DNA from: Leifsonia sp. Root1293 | GTDB taxonomy: Bacteria; Actinomycetota; Actinomycetes; Actinomycetales; Microbacteriaceae | Reading direction: 5' to 3' | DNA length: 64,000 bases | Assembly: GCF_001425325.1 (NCBI RefSeq) | Contig: NZ_LMEH01000001.1 | Location: forward strand, 1,764,601-1,828,600 | In this document: positions 50,401 through 60,417 of the stretch, piece by piece | Position numbering within the stretch: position 1 is the first letter of the stretch | Layout of the letters: each line of letters opens with the position of its first letter | Translations under genes and position numbers: made by a program | Notes under the pieces: generated by a model | The model's database searches: none | Told to the model about the DNA's origin: nothing | Seen by the model: only the letters and a program-made list of their open reading frames with translations

Positions 50401-51116
50401 CGTCCGAGGCCGGCGCGGTCGACCTTGCGGTGGAAACGCATACCTGCGGCGCCACCGAGGAGGGCGCCTCCGAGGCTGGCGAGCGCCAGGGCGATCGCCG
50501 TGATGATGCCACCGAACGTAACGTCACCCTCGTTGAGCGGGATGCGCGGGAAGCTGTTGACGTTGGCCAGCACGTTGTACTGGCTGCCGGCGATGGCACC
50601 CACGATGGCGACCACGACAGCAATGGCGACAGCCCATAGCCACACGGCCAGGCCCTGCTTCACTCCGTCGAAGCGCGCCATCCGCCCAGCAACATATCCG
50701 CCGCAGTAATAGGAGATCAGCAGAACGACGACGAGCGCGATGGCGCCGACGATGCCGATGGTGGCGGCTTCGTTCTCGTCGATGGATGCCGCCTCGGTGT
50801 CGGATGCTCCCAGTCCGACGGCAGCGCCTGTCGCCGCGACGAGGGCGGTCAGGATGACGGCGGTGCCCGTGGCAGTGAGCCATCCGAAGAAGGCGGAACC
50901 GAACTTGATGCCGCCGAACCTCTCCCGCTCGCGGCTCACGACCTCCTCGCGGAGTGTGCTGCGATCCTCCAGCGGCACAGACCCCGATGAGGCGGGGCCA
51001 CCGGCGGGAACGGAGCCCTGCGCGACGGGCTGCTGATGAGCCGTCTGGGGCTGCGTCGACCCCTGGGGCTGGGTGGTCTGGGGCCGACCATCGTCGGTCT
51101 GATCTCGGTTCGTCAT
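50397..51116 (-). CDS. Membrane protein with four helices
   Basis: 239 residues from the ATG at 51116; the frame before it is a serine/alanine-coding tandem repeat and is not translated. An unstructured Gln/Thr/Pro-rich N terminus precedes FGSAFFGWLTATGTAVILTALVAATGAAVG and three more helices, ending GGIITAIALALASLGGALLGGAAGMRFHRKVDRAG. Similar proteins occur beside PRC-barrel genes and have no known function. Coupled to the PRC-barrel gene by a four-base overlap. Confidence 0.8.
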   Translation of the reverse strand: MTNRDQTDDGRPQTTQPQGSTQPQTAHQQPVAQGSVPAGGPASSGSVPLEDRSTLREEVVSRERERFGGIKFGSAFFGWLTATGTAVILTALVAATGAAVGLGASDTEAASIDENEAATIGIVGAIALVVVLLISYYCGGYVAGRMARFDGVKQGLAVWLWAVAIAVVVAIVGAIAGSQYNVLANVNSFPRIPLNEGDVTFGGIITAIALALASLGGALLGGAAGMRFHRKVDRAGLGR

Positions 51117-51465
<349 letters not shown>

Positions 51466-51732
51466 ATGTTCATCTGGGATTTCGTCAGCTGGTTCTTCTG
51501 GTTCTACATCGCCATCTGCTGCCTGGTGCTCTTCCTGTACATCGCCATCGACGTGTTCCGCGACGAGGAGCTCAACGGGTGGGCGAAGGCCTTCTGGTTG
51601 GTGTTCCTGGTGCTCGTCCCGCTGCTCGGGTGCCTCGTCTACCTGATCGCGCGGCACCGCAGCATCACGATGCGCCGCAACCGCGACCGCGAGGTCGTCC
51701 ACGACAGCCCCGTCGGCGACTTCACGACCTGA
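51466..51732 (+). CDS. PLDc_N-type small membrane protein
   Basis: 88 residues from the ATG at 51466, which has GAAGGGAGAG upstream. Two membrane helices enclose DVFRDEELNGWAKAFWLVFLVLVPLLGCLVYLIARH, the pattern of the PLDc_N domain (phospholipase-D nuclease N-terminal type), common in actinobacterial small membrane proteins. Confidence 0.85.
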   Translation: MFIWDFVSWFFWFYIAICCLVLFLYIAIDVFRDEELNGWAKAFWLVFLVLVPLLGCLVYLIARHRSITMRRNRDREVVHDSPVGDFTT

Positions 51733-51803
51733 CGCTGCGGCGATCGGGTTGCTGGCCCGCGCCCTCGACTGACGGATGCCTCAGCTGCAGCATCCGTCGC
51801 CCG

Positions 51804-52475
51804 TCACGGACCACCCAGCCAGTGCTCGATGCGGTGGGTGTCGGGTGCGAATCCGTGGCTCACACCGTAGATCACGGCCTGGGTGCGGCTCGTCGCCCCG
51901 ATCTTGCGATAGACCGAGCGGATGTACGACTTGACGGTGTTGGGGCTGAGGTAGGTGAGCTGCGCCACCTCGGCGTTGCTCTTGCCCTGCGTGATGAGGG
52001 CCAGGATCTCGGACTCGCGATCCGTGATCCCCTCCCGCTTCCCCGGCCAGTCCAGGCCCGGTGCACTCGGCGCCCGACGGTTCTGCTCGCTGATCACGAT
52101 CTCCCCCGCGTTCACAGCCTCGATGGCCGCGACGAGGGCTGCCGCCGTCAACGTCTTGGAGAGATAGCCGTGCACGCCGAGCTCGCGCGCCTCGGCGATG
52201 AGCTCCGGCTGGAAGTTCCAGGTGTAGACGACGACGTGGCGAGCGCGCGGGTTGCGCATCAGCGCCGCGATCTCGGTCTGGTCGGACTCCGGTTGGGCGA
52301 ACGAGTCGTAGAGCACGACGTCGACGTAGTCCTCCATCGCGGCGTTGGCGTCGATCTCCGCGACGACGACGCGGTCGCGGTAGTCGTCGAACAGATGCGC
52401 GAGGCCTTTGAGTACGACGTCGTAGTCATCGACGAGCGCGACGGTGATGGGACGACGACTCGTGGATGCTGGCAT
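51804..52475 (-). CDS. NarL/LuxR-type response regulator
   Basis: 223 residues. The receiver domain starts TVALVDDYDVVLKGL and has YDSFAQPE where the phosphoacceptor is expected (VDVVLYDSF), so the aspartate is present. The C-terminal LuxR helix-turn-helix reads GITDRESEILALITQGKSNAEVAQLTYLSPNTVKSYIRSVYRKIG. No histidine kinase is nearby. It is an orphan regulator that may act on the divergent stress gene. Confidence 0.85.
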   Translation of the reverse strand: MPASTSRRPITVALVDDYDVVLKGLAHLFDDYRDRVVVAEIDANAAMEDYVDVVLYDSFAQPESDQTEIAALMRNPRARHVVVYTWNFQPELIAEARELGVHGYLSKTLTAAALVAAIEAVNAGEIVISEQNRRAPSAPGLDWPGKREGITDRESEILALITQGKSNAEVAQLTYLSPNTVKSYIRSVYRKIGATSRTQAVIYGVSHGFAPDTHRIEHWLGGP

Positions 52476-52616
52476 GGTTCCAGCATTCCACCCTCAGGGG
52501 TGTGCCACCACACCCGGAGGGGTGGTTGGGTTGGAACATAACCCGATGGCGGCCGGCGCATCACCCGATGCGTCCGTGGTCGTGCTCCGTCGGGCGATCA
52601 GTACAGGAGAACACTC

Positions 52617-52901
52617 ATGCTCGGTCTCATCATCAGCCTCATCATCATCGGCCTCATCGCGGGATTCATCGCTCGCGCCGTGATCCCCGGCAAGCAGAAC
52701 ATCGGCATCCTCATGACGATCCTCGTCGGAATCGTCGGCTCCTTCGTCGGCGGATTCCTCGGATTCCTGATCTTCCAGCACGACCCGATGGACGGCTTCT
52801 TCCAGCCCGCCGGCATCATCGGCTCCATCATCGGCGCGATCATCGTGCTGTTCCTCTACGTGCGCTTCGCCGGAGGCCGCAGCTCGGCTCGCCGCTCCTA
52901 G
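52617..52901 (+). CDS. GlsB/YeaQ/YmgE-family stress membrane protein
   Basis: 94 residues, three membrane helices with glycine zippers: ISLIIIGLIAGFIARAVIPGKQNIGILMTILVGIVGSFVGGFLG...GIIGSIIGAIIVLFLYVRF. The RAVIPGKQNIG loop is the family signature. These proteins accumulate under stress. A strong terminator follows. Confidence 0.9.
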   Translation: MLGLIISLIIIGLIAGFIARAVIPGKQNIGILMTILVGIVGSFVGGFLGFLIFQHDPMDGFFQPAGIIGSIIGAIIVLFLYVRFAGGRSSARRS

Positions 52902-52945
52902 TCACCTGTCATGCGGGCCGGCGAACCACCCAGCCCCGCATGACG

Positions 52946-52990
52946 AAGCACGACGCGCTCGACTCCCAGGAGTCGGGCGCGTCGTGCTTT
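52946..52990. terminator. Terminator between the GlsB-like gene and the CHAP gene
   Basis: Arms of 21 bases (52946-52966 and 52969-52989) pair with one mismatch and are followed by TTT on the plus strand. The genes on both sides are convergent, so it probably works in both directions. Confidence 0.75.
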
Positions 52991-53088
52991 CCACGTTTAA
53001 CTCAGCTGCAGAGCAGGCAGCCACGGTGAGCATCACAGATGCCGTGGGCGAGCGGATGCCGCACTGCTACGCAGGCGGATGCGGCGAC

Positions 53089-54174
53089 CTACGCGGGCGG
53101 CGGGTAGAGGTACAGCGACGCATCGCCGACACCGATGGTGCGGCGGTGGTAGTTGTGGTCGGAGTTCTGGTTGTACTCCTCGATCGTCACGGTGCCGTCG
53201 CCGTTGACCGACTGCACGTAGGCCACGTGGTTGCCCGTGAACCAGGCGACGGAGCCGACGATCGGATCGTGACTGACCTGCCAGCCGTTCGCGTACCAGG
53301 CGTTGGCCCAGTTCCACGCGCTGCCGCCGCCCGGAGTGAGGTTCGACCAGACCCAGCGGAACGGACCGGTCGCACCGGCGTCGCGGTTGAGGCGCCACGC
53401 GACGAAGTCGACGCATTCGCGGTATTCGTAGTTGAGGGGTGAGAGCACTCCCACCGGGCCGCCCGGCCACGGATAGTCGTCGCCCTCCTGGCGCTGCGCG
53501 GGAACGGAGTAGGTGCCGACCTGCGCGGCGAGTTCGGCCGCGGCCTGAGCCCGTGCTGCAGCCTCGGCCTCGGCGGTCTGCCGCCGGATCTCCTCGCCGC
53601 TCACCGCTGTGTAGCCGTCTCGGGCGACGGTGATCTTGGCGGCGGAACTCGACACGTCGACCTCCTGCGCCGAGGCGACGGAAAGCTCGTGGGTTCCCGA
53701 TTCGCCGTACTCGGAGCCGCCCGTCGGCGCGAAGGCGTAGGCGGGAAGTGCGACGGTGAGGAAGAGTCCGGGAACGACCACGAGGGCGACGATCGCGCCG
53801 AACGGGTTCTTCCGTCGACGGGCGGGCTGAGCCGCCGTGGCAGGTCTGCGCGGAGGAGTTCCGGCTCCGGCTCCGGTTGCCGCAGAACGAGCTGCCGACG
53901 GGCTGGCCGCGGTACGAGCCGCCGACGAGGCGGCCGACGGGCCGACCGACTCACTGGCGGGCGCGGCTTCCGTCCGCGTGGGAACCAGTTCGGTGGCGGC
54001 GGGATGCGTGATCTGCGTCTGCTGGGCCGGGGCGGACGCCGCGGTGCTCGCCGCTGATGCATCGCGCTGAGCGCGGAGCGAACGCCTGGTGGGCAGCTCA
54101 GCTGCCGGACCTGCTCCGGTGGTCTCCGGCGCCGACTCGGGTGCGAGTCGGTCGGGGCTGCCGGGTTCGATCAC
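53089..54174 (-). CDS. Secreted CHAP-domain cell-wall hydrolase
   Basis: 361 residues from a GTG at 54174 with a perfect GGAGG site; the frame further upstream is rejected. A long cytoplasmic Ala/Ser/Pro/Thr-rich part (1-122) is followed by a membrane segment (about 125-148) and a short beta/coiled module (AAKITVARDGYTAVSG, then an Ala/Gln-rich coil). The C-terminal CHAP domain has catalytic Cys254 in YRECVDFVAW, His316 in GNHVAYV and glutamates 332-333 in IEEYN. It should cleave peptidoglycan cross-links. Confidence 0.88.
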   Translation of the reverse strand: MIEPGSPDRLAPESAPETTGAGPAAELPTRRSLRAQRDASAASTAASAPAQQTQITHPAATELVPTRTEAAPASESVGPSAASSAARTAASPSAARSAATGAGAGTPPRRPATAAQPARRRKNPFGAIVALVVVPGLFLTVALPAYAFAPTGGSEYGESGTHELSVASAQEVDVSSSAAKITVARDGYTAVSGEEIRRQTAEAEAAARAQAAAELAAQVGTYSVPAQRQEGDDYPWPGGPVGVLSPLNYEYRECVDFVAWRLNRDAGATGPFRWVWSNLTPGGGSAWNWANAWYANGWQVSHDPIVGSVAWFTGNHVAYVQSVNGDGTVTIEEYNQNSDHNYHRRTIGVGDASLYLYPPPA

Positions 54175-54418
54175 GTAAGAGGTCCTCCGGGGCGCTTGGT
54201 GGCGCCGCGTCGTCGTACAGGGGTCGTGTCGCCCGGTGGGGATGACCTCCCCCGGCGCGACCTGCCCCAGACTACGTGATAGCCCCGAGGTTGTCACGGT
54301 GCGAAACGGGTAGGCGCGCACTCGGCCGCCGACTGTTCCAGCGGCTCGCCACTTATGGCCGCTCGACGACGGCTCCGGCGACCACAACTGGCGACCCGAA
54401 GGCGCTGGAGCGGCCAAG

Positions 54419-54916
54419 TCACGCGGCCAGGGTCAGGAACTCGTCCCACTGCGGCTCGGAACGCTCGAAGCCGCGCACCAGCCAGGCCGTGCCCTGCGGC
54501 ATCGTGGGCGTGATGCGGAGGTGCCAGCCCATCTCGTTGGGCGTGCGGTCGGCCTTCACGTTGTTGCAGCGAACGCAGCACGCCACGAGGTTCTCCCACG
54601 AGTCGCGACCGCCGCGCGAGCGGGGCAGCACGTGATCGATGGTCGCAGCCGACTTCCCGCAGTATCCGCAGCGGTGATTGTCGCGCCGCAGCACGCCTCG
54701 GCGACTCACTGGCACGTCACGGGCGTACGGGATGCGCACGTAGCGCGTCAGCAGGATGACCGACGGGCGATCCCACGAACCCGACTGCCCCCACACAGGG
54801 TGATCGGCGTCGTACTGCAGGAGGACGGCCTTGCCGTTCATCACCAGGATGAGCGCTCGTTTGAACGAGATGACCGCCAGCGGCTCGTAGCCGGCGTTGA
54901 GAACCAGTGTGCGCAT
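54419..54916 (-). CDS. HNH endonuclease
   Basis: 165 residues. It starts MRTLVLNAGYEPLAVISFKRALILV and ends with an HNH domain: RCGYCGKSAATIDHVLPRSRGG...CCVRCNNVKADRTPNEMGWHL, with two CxxC zinc pairs and the DH active site. This conserved actinobacterial single-copy type lacks the long N-terminal region of the DUF222 group. Its cellular target is unknown. Confidence 0.9.
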   Translation of the reverse strand: MRTLVLNAGYEPLAVISFKRALILVMNGKAVLLQYDADHPVWGQSGSWDRPSVILLTRYVRIPYARDVPVSRRGVLRRDNHRCGYCGKSAATIDHVLPRSRGGRDSWENLVACCVRCNNVKADRTPNEMGWHLRITPTMPQGTAWLVRGFERSEPQWDEFLTLAA

Positions 54917-55301
54917 GTCTCTCCCTCTCGAATGAGGCTGGACGGCTTCCAGCCATTCGAACTACCCCGACGAGCGGGTACTCAGGAGCGAGGGCGAACA
55001 GAAAAGGGCACCGTCACGAAGACAGTGCCCTACCAACCACACGAATGCGGTGTTGCGTGCGACTCGAATGCCGGCGTACGAAGGCACAGCGGTCATCCAT
55101 GGTGCGGATGCTGCGTTGCTCGTGCATCGACTCTCCCGAGAACTCGTTTGTCAGAGCTTCAGGCTAAACCACACCGGAGGAACACTCACTATCAGGCACG
55201 CCGCACGTGTGTGTCGTCATCCGTTCGTCAGATCTCGTTCACGACAAGAGGCCCCGCTGACGACGGTCAGAGTGCGATGCCCGAGGGTCGACGGATGCCG
55301 A
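54917..55301. other. 385-base gap between HNH and NlpC/P60 genes
   Basis: Both neighbours are transcribed leftward. The gap holds an intrinsic terminator on the minus strand (55005-55031), 270 bases past the NlpC/P60 stop, which leaves a long untranslated stretch. No gene was recognised in it. Confidence 0.5.
55005..55031 (-). terminator. Intrinsic terminator on the minus strand
   Basis: Eleven-base arms (55005-55015 and 55021-55031) pair with one mismatch around a five-base loop, and the minus strand continues with TTTT. It can end transcripts from the NlpC/P60 gene or act as an attenuator of the HNH gene whose start lies 88 bases further. Confidence 0.7.
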
Positions 55302-56105
55302 TCAGATGCCGAGGCGCACGATCGTGTAGTCGCCGGTCCAGATGGGCTGAACGCGAACGGATGCGCCCTCGTAGGGAGCGTGCAGGATGTTGCCGTTCCC
55401 CGCGTAGAACCCGTCGTGGCCATCCATGATGACGAGGTCGCCCGGCTGGGCATCCTCGATGGAGATGGGGGTGCCCATGGCGCCCTGACCGGAGGAGGAG
55501 TGCGGGAGGCTGACGCCGAACTGGGCGAAGACGTACTGCACGTAGCCCGAGCAGTCGAAGCCGGCCGGGGTGTTGCCGCCGTAGACGTAGGGAACGCCCT
55601 GGTACTGCAGCGCCACGTTGTACACGGCGGCCAGATCGAAGCCACCGGGGAACGGCGGGCTGGCGAGCAGGTCGCCGACGGTCGGGCCCGAGAACGCCTC
55701 GCTGTACGCGGTCATCTCGCTGGCGGCCGTCGCGGCGGCCTGGGCGGCGGCTTCGGCGGCGGCAGCCGCAGCGGCGGCGTCGATGGAGGCCTTGGTCGTG
55801 GCGTCGTAGCCGTCGCGGGCCACGGTGATGGTGGCGGCCTGCTTGTCGACGGTCACCTCCTGCTCACCTGCCTTCATGGCGCGGTTCACGTCGGACTCGG
55901 CGAAGGCCTGGTCGCCCACTCCGGGCGCGCTGGCGTAGGCGGGCAGTGCCACGGTGGCCACGAGGCCGACGGCGACGGCCATCACGGTGAGGTTCGAAGC
56001 CACGCCGCGGCGCTTGCCTCGGGGCTTCGACTTCACGATCGCGGCTGCGGGGGCTGCCTCGATCTTTCTTGAGTTGTGGTCATCACGGGTCTGTAGCTGG
56101 GCCAA
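55302..56105 (-). CDS. Secreted NlpC/P60 cell-wall peptidase
   Basis: 267 residues from a TTG at 56105, chosen for its GGAGG site five bases upstream; a GTG at 56150 would give 282 residues. An N-terminal membrane or signal segment (about 39-59) precedes a segment with ATITVARDGYDATTK and a long alanine-rich helix (about 108-128). The NlpC/P60 domain has Cys185 in FDCSG, His230 in DGHDGFYAGNG and His242 in LHAP. Members cut the D-Glu to diamino-acid link of peptidoglycan. The 230-base leader upstream is a possible place for a riboswitch; none was recognised. Confidence 0.88.
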   Translation of the reverse strand: MAQLQTRDDHNSRKIEAAPAAAIVKSKPRGKRRGVASNLTVMAVAVGLVATVALPAYASAPGVGDQAFAESDVNRAMKAGEQEVTVDKQAATITVARDGYDATTKASIDAAAAAAAAEAAAQAAATAASEMTAYSEAFSGPTVGDLLASPPFPGGFDLAAVYNVALQYQGVPYVYGGNTPAGFDCSGYVQYVFAQFGVSLPHSSSGQGAMGTPISIEDAQPGDLVIMDGHDGFYAGNGNILHAPYEGASVRVQPIWTGDYTIVRLGI

Positions 56106-56338
56106 AGTCACCTCCGGCGCCTCCGACAGCCCTGAGGCTGGTCCGTCCACTGCGGGTATCGCGTGCGTATCGGAAGGTCAAGAGACGGGATGGGAGGCGT
56201 CTTGTTCCGAGTCCTTCGACCAGGGGGGATGGTCTGTGGGACTCCTCGACGCTAGCCCAAGGTCACGGTTATGTCACATCCTGTTTCCCCACCGCGTCCC
56301 TTTGAGAGCGGTTTCTCAGTCTGGGGAGGACGAGCGGA

Positions 56339-57031
56339 TCAGGCCTCGACGAAGATGTGACCCGCTGATTCGTTGGGGAGTTCGAGTCCGCCGTCGGCGC
56401 CATCGACCTCGATGCGCACGTAGGAACCGGCGTTGGAGAAGGACGCCTGGGCGCCGGGAAGAATGCCGAACTGCTTGAGCTGCGCGAGCAGTTCGGGGTC
56501 GAACTGCACGGGTTCGGCGAGGCGACGGATGCGGGCGGGCACGGCGGCTCCGCCCTCGGCCACCAGCGTCACGATGTTCACCACGCCGGTCATGAAGGGG
56601 GTCGAGGCCGGCTCGCCCAGCTCTTCGAGGCCCGGGATGGGGTTGCCGTACGGCGACTCCGTGGGGTGATCGAGGATCTCGAGGAGCTTCCGCTCCACCT
56701 GCTCACTCATCACATGCTCCCAGCGGCATGCCTCCTCGTGCACGAACTCCCACTCGAGTCCGATGACGTCGGAGAGCAGGCGCTCGGCCAGTCGGTGCTT
56801 GCGCATGACGTGCACGGCCTTCAGGCGTCCGGCATCCGTCAGTTCGAGGTGGCGGTCTCCGGACACGATGACGAGTCCGTCGCGCTCCATGCGCGCGATG
56901 GTCTGCGAGACCGTCGGCCCGGAGTGGCCGAGACGCTCGGAGATGCGAGCTCGAAGGGGAACGATGTTCTCCTCTTCGAGGTCGAGGATGGTGCGGAGAT
57001 ACATCTCCGTCGTGTCGATGAGGTCCGTCAC
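56339..57031 (-). CDS. DtxR/MntR-family metal-dependent regulator
   Basis: 230 residues. The winged helix reads TTEMYLRTILDLEEENIVPLRARISERLGHSGPTVSQTIARMERDGLV, followed by a dimerisation and metal-binding domain (KAVHVMRKHRLAERLL...EFVHEEACRWEHVMSE, with the usual His, Glu and Cys ligands) and a C-terminal SH3-like domain. This is the iron-dependent (IdeR-like) type by length. It is divergent from serC. Confidence 0.92.
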   Translation of the reverse strand: MTDLIDTTEMYLRTILDLEEENIVPLRARISERLGHSGPTVSQTIARMERDGLVIVSGDRHLELTDAGRLKAVHVMRKHRLAERLLSDVIGLEWEFVHEEACRWEHVMSEQVERKLLEILDHPTESPYGNPIPGLEELGEPASTPFMTGVVNIVTLVAEGGAAVPARIRRLAEPVQFDPELLAQLKQFGILPGAQASFSNAGSYVRIEVDGADGGLELPNESAGHIFVEA

Positions 57032-57120
57032 TCACGCCTCCCCTGTCGCCTGGCACGTACCCGGTAAGCCTACCCGCCCGCCGACGTCACTCGCCGTCAC
57101 TCGGTGGAGGCCCCATCTAG

Positions 57121-58248
<1,128 letters not shown>

Positions 58249-58264
58249 GCCGCCCTCGCCACCC

Positions 58265-58938
58265 CGTTGATCGAGTAGCGACCGAGCGCCTCCGCTGATC
58301 GAGTAGCGACCGAGCGCCACCCCGTTGATCGAGTAGCGACCGAGCGCAGCGAGGACGCGTATCGAGATCACCGTCACGAACGAGCGCTCCCTCAGACACC
58401 GCCCACCTGACCGGGGTCTCGATACGGCTGCTCGCTTCGCTCGCTGCCTACTCGACCAGCGGTGGGGTGGTCGACGCCACCGCGCTGATCGAGTAGCGAC
58501 CGAGCGCAGCGAGGACGCGTATCGAGATCACCATCTCGAACGAGCGCTCCCTCAGGCAGCGCCCACCGGAACGTGGTCTCGATACGGCTGCTCGCTCCGC
58601 TCGCTGCCTACTCGACCAGCGGATGGGGTGGTCGACGCCACCGCGCTGATCGAGTAGCGACCGAGCGCAGCGAGGACGCGTATCGAGATCACCGTCTCGC
58701 GCTGCCACGGGCAGCGCCCACCGGAACGTGGTCTCGATACGGCTGCTCGCTCCGCTCGCTGCCTACTCGACCAGCGGGTGGGGTGCTCGACGCCACACCG
58801 TTGATCGAGTGGCGACCGAGCGCAGCGAGGACGCGTATCGAGATCACCGTCACGAACCCGCACTCCATCAGGCACCGCCCACCGGAACATGGTCTCGATA
58901 CGGCTGCTCGCTTCGCTCACTGCCTACTCGACCAGCGG
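58265..58938. repeat. Tandem array of palindromic GATCGAGTAGCG repeats
   Basis: A unit of about 160 bases is repeated about four times. Each unit has a forward element beginning TTGATCGAGTAGCGACC or its CTGATCGAG variant (starts 58325, 58485, 58646 and 58801) and a reverse element beginning GGTCTCGATACGGCTGC (starts 58415, 58575, 58730 and 58891). Both can fold with themselves because they are nearly complementary. Two truncated forward elements (58265 and 58295) precede the array. Such palindromes are common between genes in Microbacteriaceae. Confidence 0.9.
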
Positions 58939-59015
58939 GTGGGGTGCTCGACCAGCGGTGGGGTGCTCGACCAGCGGTTGAGTGCTCGACCAGCGGTTGA
59001 GTGCTCGACCGCCGA
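58939..59015. repeat. Short tandem repeat of about 19 bases
   Basis: Three to four copies of the unit GTGCTCGACCAGCGGTGGG and variants lie directly behind the palindromic array and share its CTCGACCAGCGG core, so they are probably degraded ends of the same element. Confidence 0.75.
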
Positions 59016-59035
59016 TTGATGGTTAGGGTCGAATC

Positions 59036-59272
59036 ATGCGCATCTGGCTGAAGGACAGCGAGCGGAGACCCGAGCCGGAGCCCGCTCGCGCCGATGGACG
59101 CAAGGCCGTCGTCGCGGGAACCGCCGCGTGGTTCGTCGCCATCATCATCTGGTTCATCTGGGGCGAGATGCTCACGGATGCCGGCTACGGCTGGTGGCTC
59201 TGGATGTGCGTCACCGGCATCGCGCTCGGAGTCATCGGCCTGGTGGTCGTGCTGGTGGCCCGCCGGAGCTGA
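59036..59272 (+). CDS. DUF2530 membrane protein
   Basis: 78 residues: a charged N terminus and two membrane helices (AWFVAIIIWFIWGEMLTDAG and WLWMCVTGIALGVIGLVVVLVARR). The layout matches the actinobacterial DUF2530 family, of unknown function. The repeat array ends just before it. Confidence 0.8.
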   Translation: MRIWLKDSERRPEPEPARADGRKAVVAGTAAWFVAIIIWFIWGEMLTDAGYGWWLWMCVTGIALGVIGLVVVLVARRS

Positions 59273-59289
59273 CCGCAGTCAGCCCCAGG

Positions 59290-59545
59290 CGGTCTCACTC
59301 GTCGTCGTCGGACTCGTCTTCGTCCGAGTCGTCATCGTCATCTGACTCGTCGTCCGAGTCGTCGTCTGCCTCATCATCGTCGTCCGAGTCGTCATCGTCG
59401 TCGTCGTCCGAGTCGTCGTCGTCCGAGTCGTCGTCGGACTCGTCGTCGTCATCATCCGAGTCGTCGTCATCGTCGTCGGACTCCGCTCGGCCGTCCCCGA
59501 AGACGTCGACATCGAGATCGTCGTCGAAGTCCTCGTCGTCGTCGA
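59290..59545. repeat. Low-complexity GTC/GAC repeat coding the acidic tail
   Basis: The plus strand consists of runs of GTC with GAGTC interruptions, coding Asp and Ser on the minus strand. Such repeats can lengthen or shorten by slippage in steps of three, keeping the frame. Confidence 0.8.
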
Positions 59546-60044
59546 GGTCGGCGTCGTCGTCACCCTCCGCTGCTGCTTCCGCGGCCGCGGCGGCCACGGC
59601 CTCTTGGGCGGCGCGATAGTCGGCCAGCCGGTCGGACCACGGCACCCACTCCGGCGCGAGCAGGGCGTTTTCGCCGGGCATGAGCTCGGCCTCGAGAACC
59701 GTGGGCTCCTCACCCTCGACGCGTCCCAGCGTCACGGTCCAGTGCCAGCCCGGGTAGCCGGTGAGTCGCGTCTCGAACAGCAGCGACAGGGCGTGCTCTC
59801 CCTCGACGATGTGCCCGGCGGGCTCGCCGATGGTCTCCACCGGCGTGATCTCGGCGAGAGCCGTGCGCGCCAGAGCCTCCGCCGCGAGCAGAACGTCGTC
59901 GGCTACAGGAGCGGGGGCCTCTGCGATCGTCTCGGCCTCGTCGGACGCCTCGTCAACGACGGCATCCGTCACCGATTCGGCATCGACGCTCGACTCGACC
60001 TCGGAACCGAGGTCGATGTCTGTCGTTCCGTCGGTGTCAGGCAT
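59295..60044 (-). CDS. DUF3027 protein with long acidic tail
   Basis: 249 residues. The core (about 45-150) has the DUF3027 pattern GEHALSLLFETRLTGYPGWHWTVTLGRVEGEEPTVLEAELMPGENALLAPEWVPWSDR. The last 80 or so residues are almost only Asp, Ser and Glu. The gene is convergent with DUF2530 and its start overlaps the end of the cold-shock gene. Its function is unknown; it is widely conserved in actinobacteria. Confidence 0.87.
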   Translation of the reverse strand: MPDTDGTTDIDLGSEVESSVDAESVTDAVVDEASDEAETIAEAPAPVADDVLLAAEALARTALAEITPVETIGEPAGHIVEGEHALSLLFETRLTGYPGWHWTVTLGRVEGEEPTVLEAELMPGENALLAPEWVPWSDRLADYRAAQEAVAAAAAEAAAEGDDDADLDDDEDFDDDLDVDVFGDGRAESDDDDDDSDDDDDESDDDSDDDDSDDDDDDDSDDDDEADDDSDDESDDDDDSDEDESDDDE

Positions 60045-60417
60045 CCAGCTCGTCAGCCACCTTGCGCAGCAGCGTCGCGGTCATGCGCGTCTTGCTGCTG
60101 TCGGGGTAGTGTCCGCGGCGCAGGTCGCCACCGACACCGTCGAGGTACTTCACGAGGTCCTCGACGATGATCGCCATCTCCTGGGCCGGCTTGCGGTTGA
60201 GCTTCGCCAGGCTCGGCGGGGTGTCGAGCACCCGCACCGAGAGAGCCTGCGGGCCGCGCTTGCCCTCGGCGATGCCGAACTCGAGGCGACTGCCGGCCTT
60301 GACGACAGTGCCGGCGGGCAGAGCTGACGCCGGCAGGTGAACCTGCTGTCCGTCGTCGGCGCTGATGAAGCCGAATCCCTTGTCCTCGTCGTAGAACTTG
60401 ACCTTGCCGGTGGGCAT
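60037..60417 (-). CDS. Cold-shock domain protein with C-terminal extension
   Basis: 126 residues. The cold-shock fold starts MPTGKVKFYDEDKGFGFISADDGQQVHLPASAL, with the RNP1-like motif KGFGFIS. The second RNP motif is altered (VHLPASAL in place of VFVHFS). A C-terminal extension of about 60 residues (SLAKLNRKPAQEMAIIVEDLVKYLDGVGG) is typical of actinobacterial CspB-like proteins. It binds single-stranded nucleic acid. It is the first gene of the unit with DUF3027. Confidence 0.9.
   Translation of the reverse strand: MPTGKVKFYDEDKGFGFISADDGQQVHLPASALPAGTVVKAGSRLEFGIAEGKRGPQALSVRVLDTPPSLAKLNRKPAQEMAIIVEDLVKYLDGVGGDLRRGHYPDSSKTRMTATLLRKVADELDA

Noticed and set aside
58265..59015. CRISPR array
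   Set aside because: Units are about 160 bases, made of self-complementary elements, with no unique spacers of constant length and no cas genes nearby.
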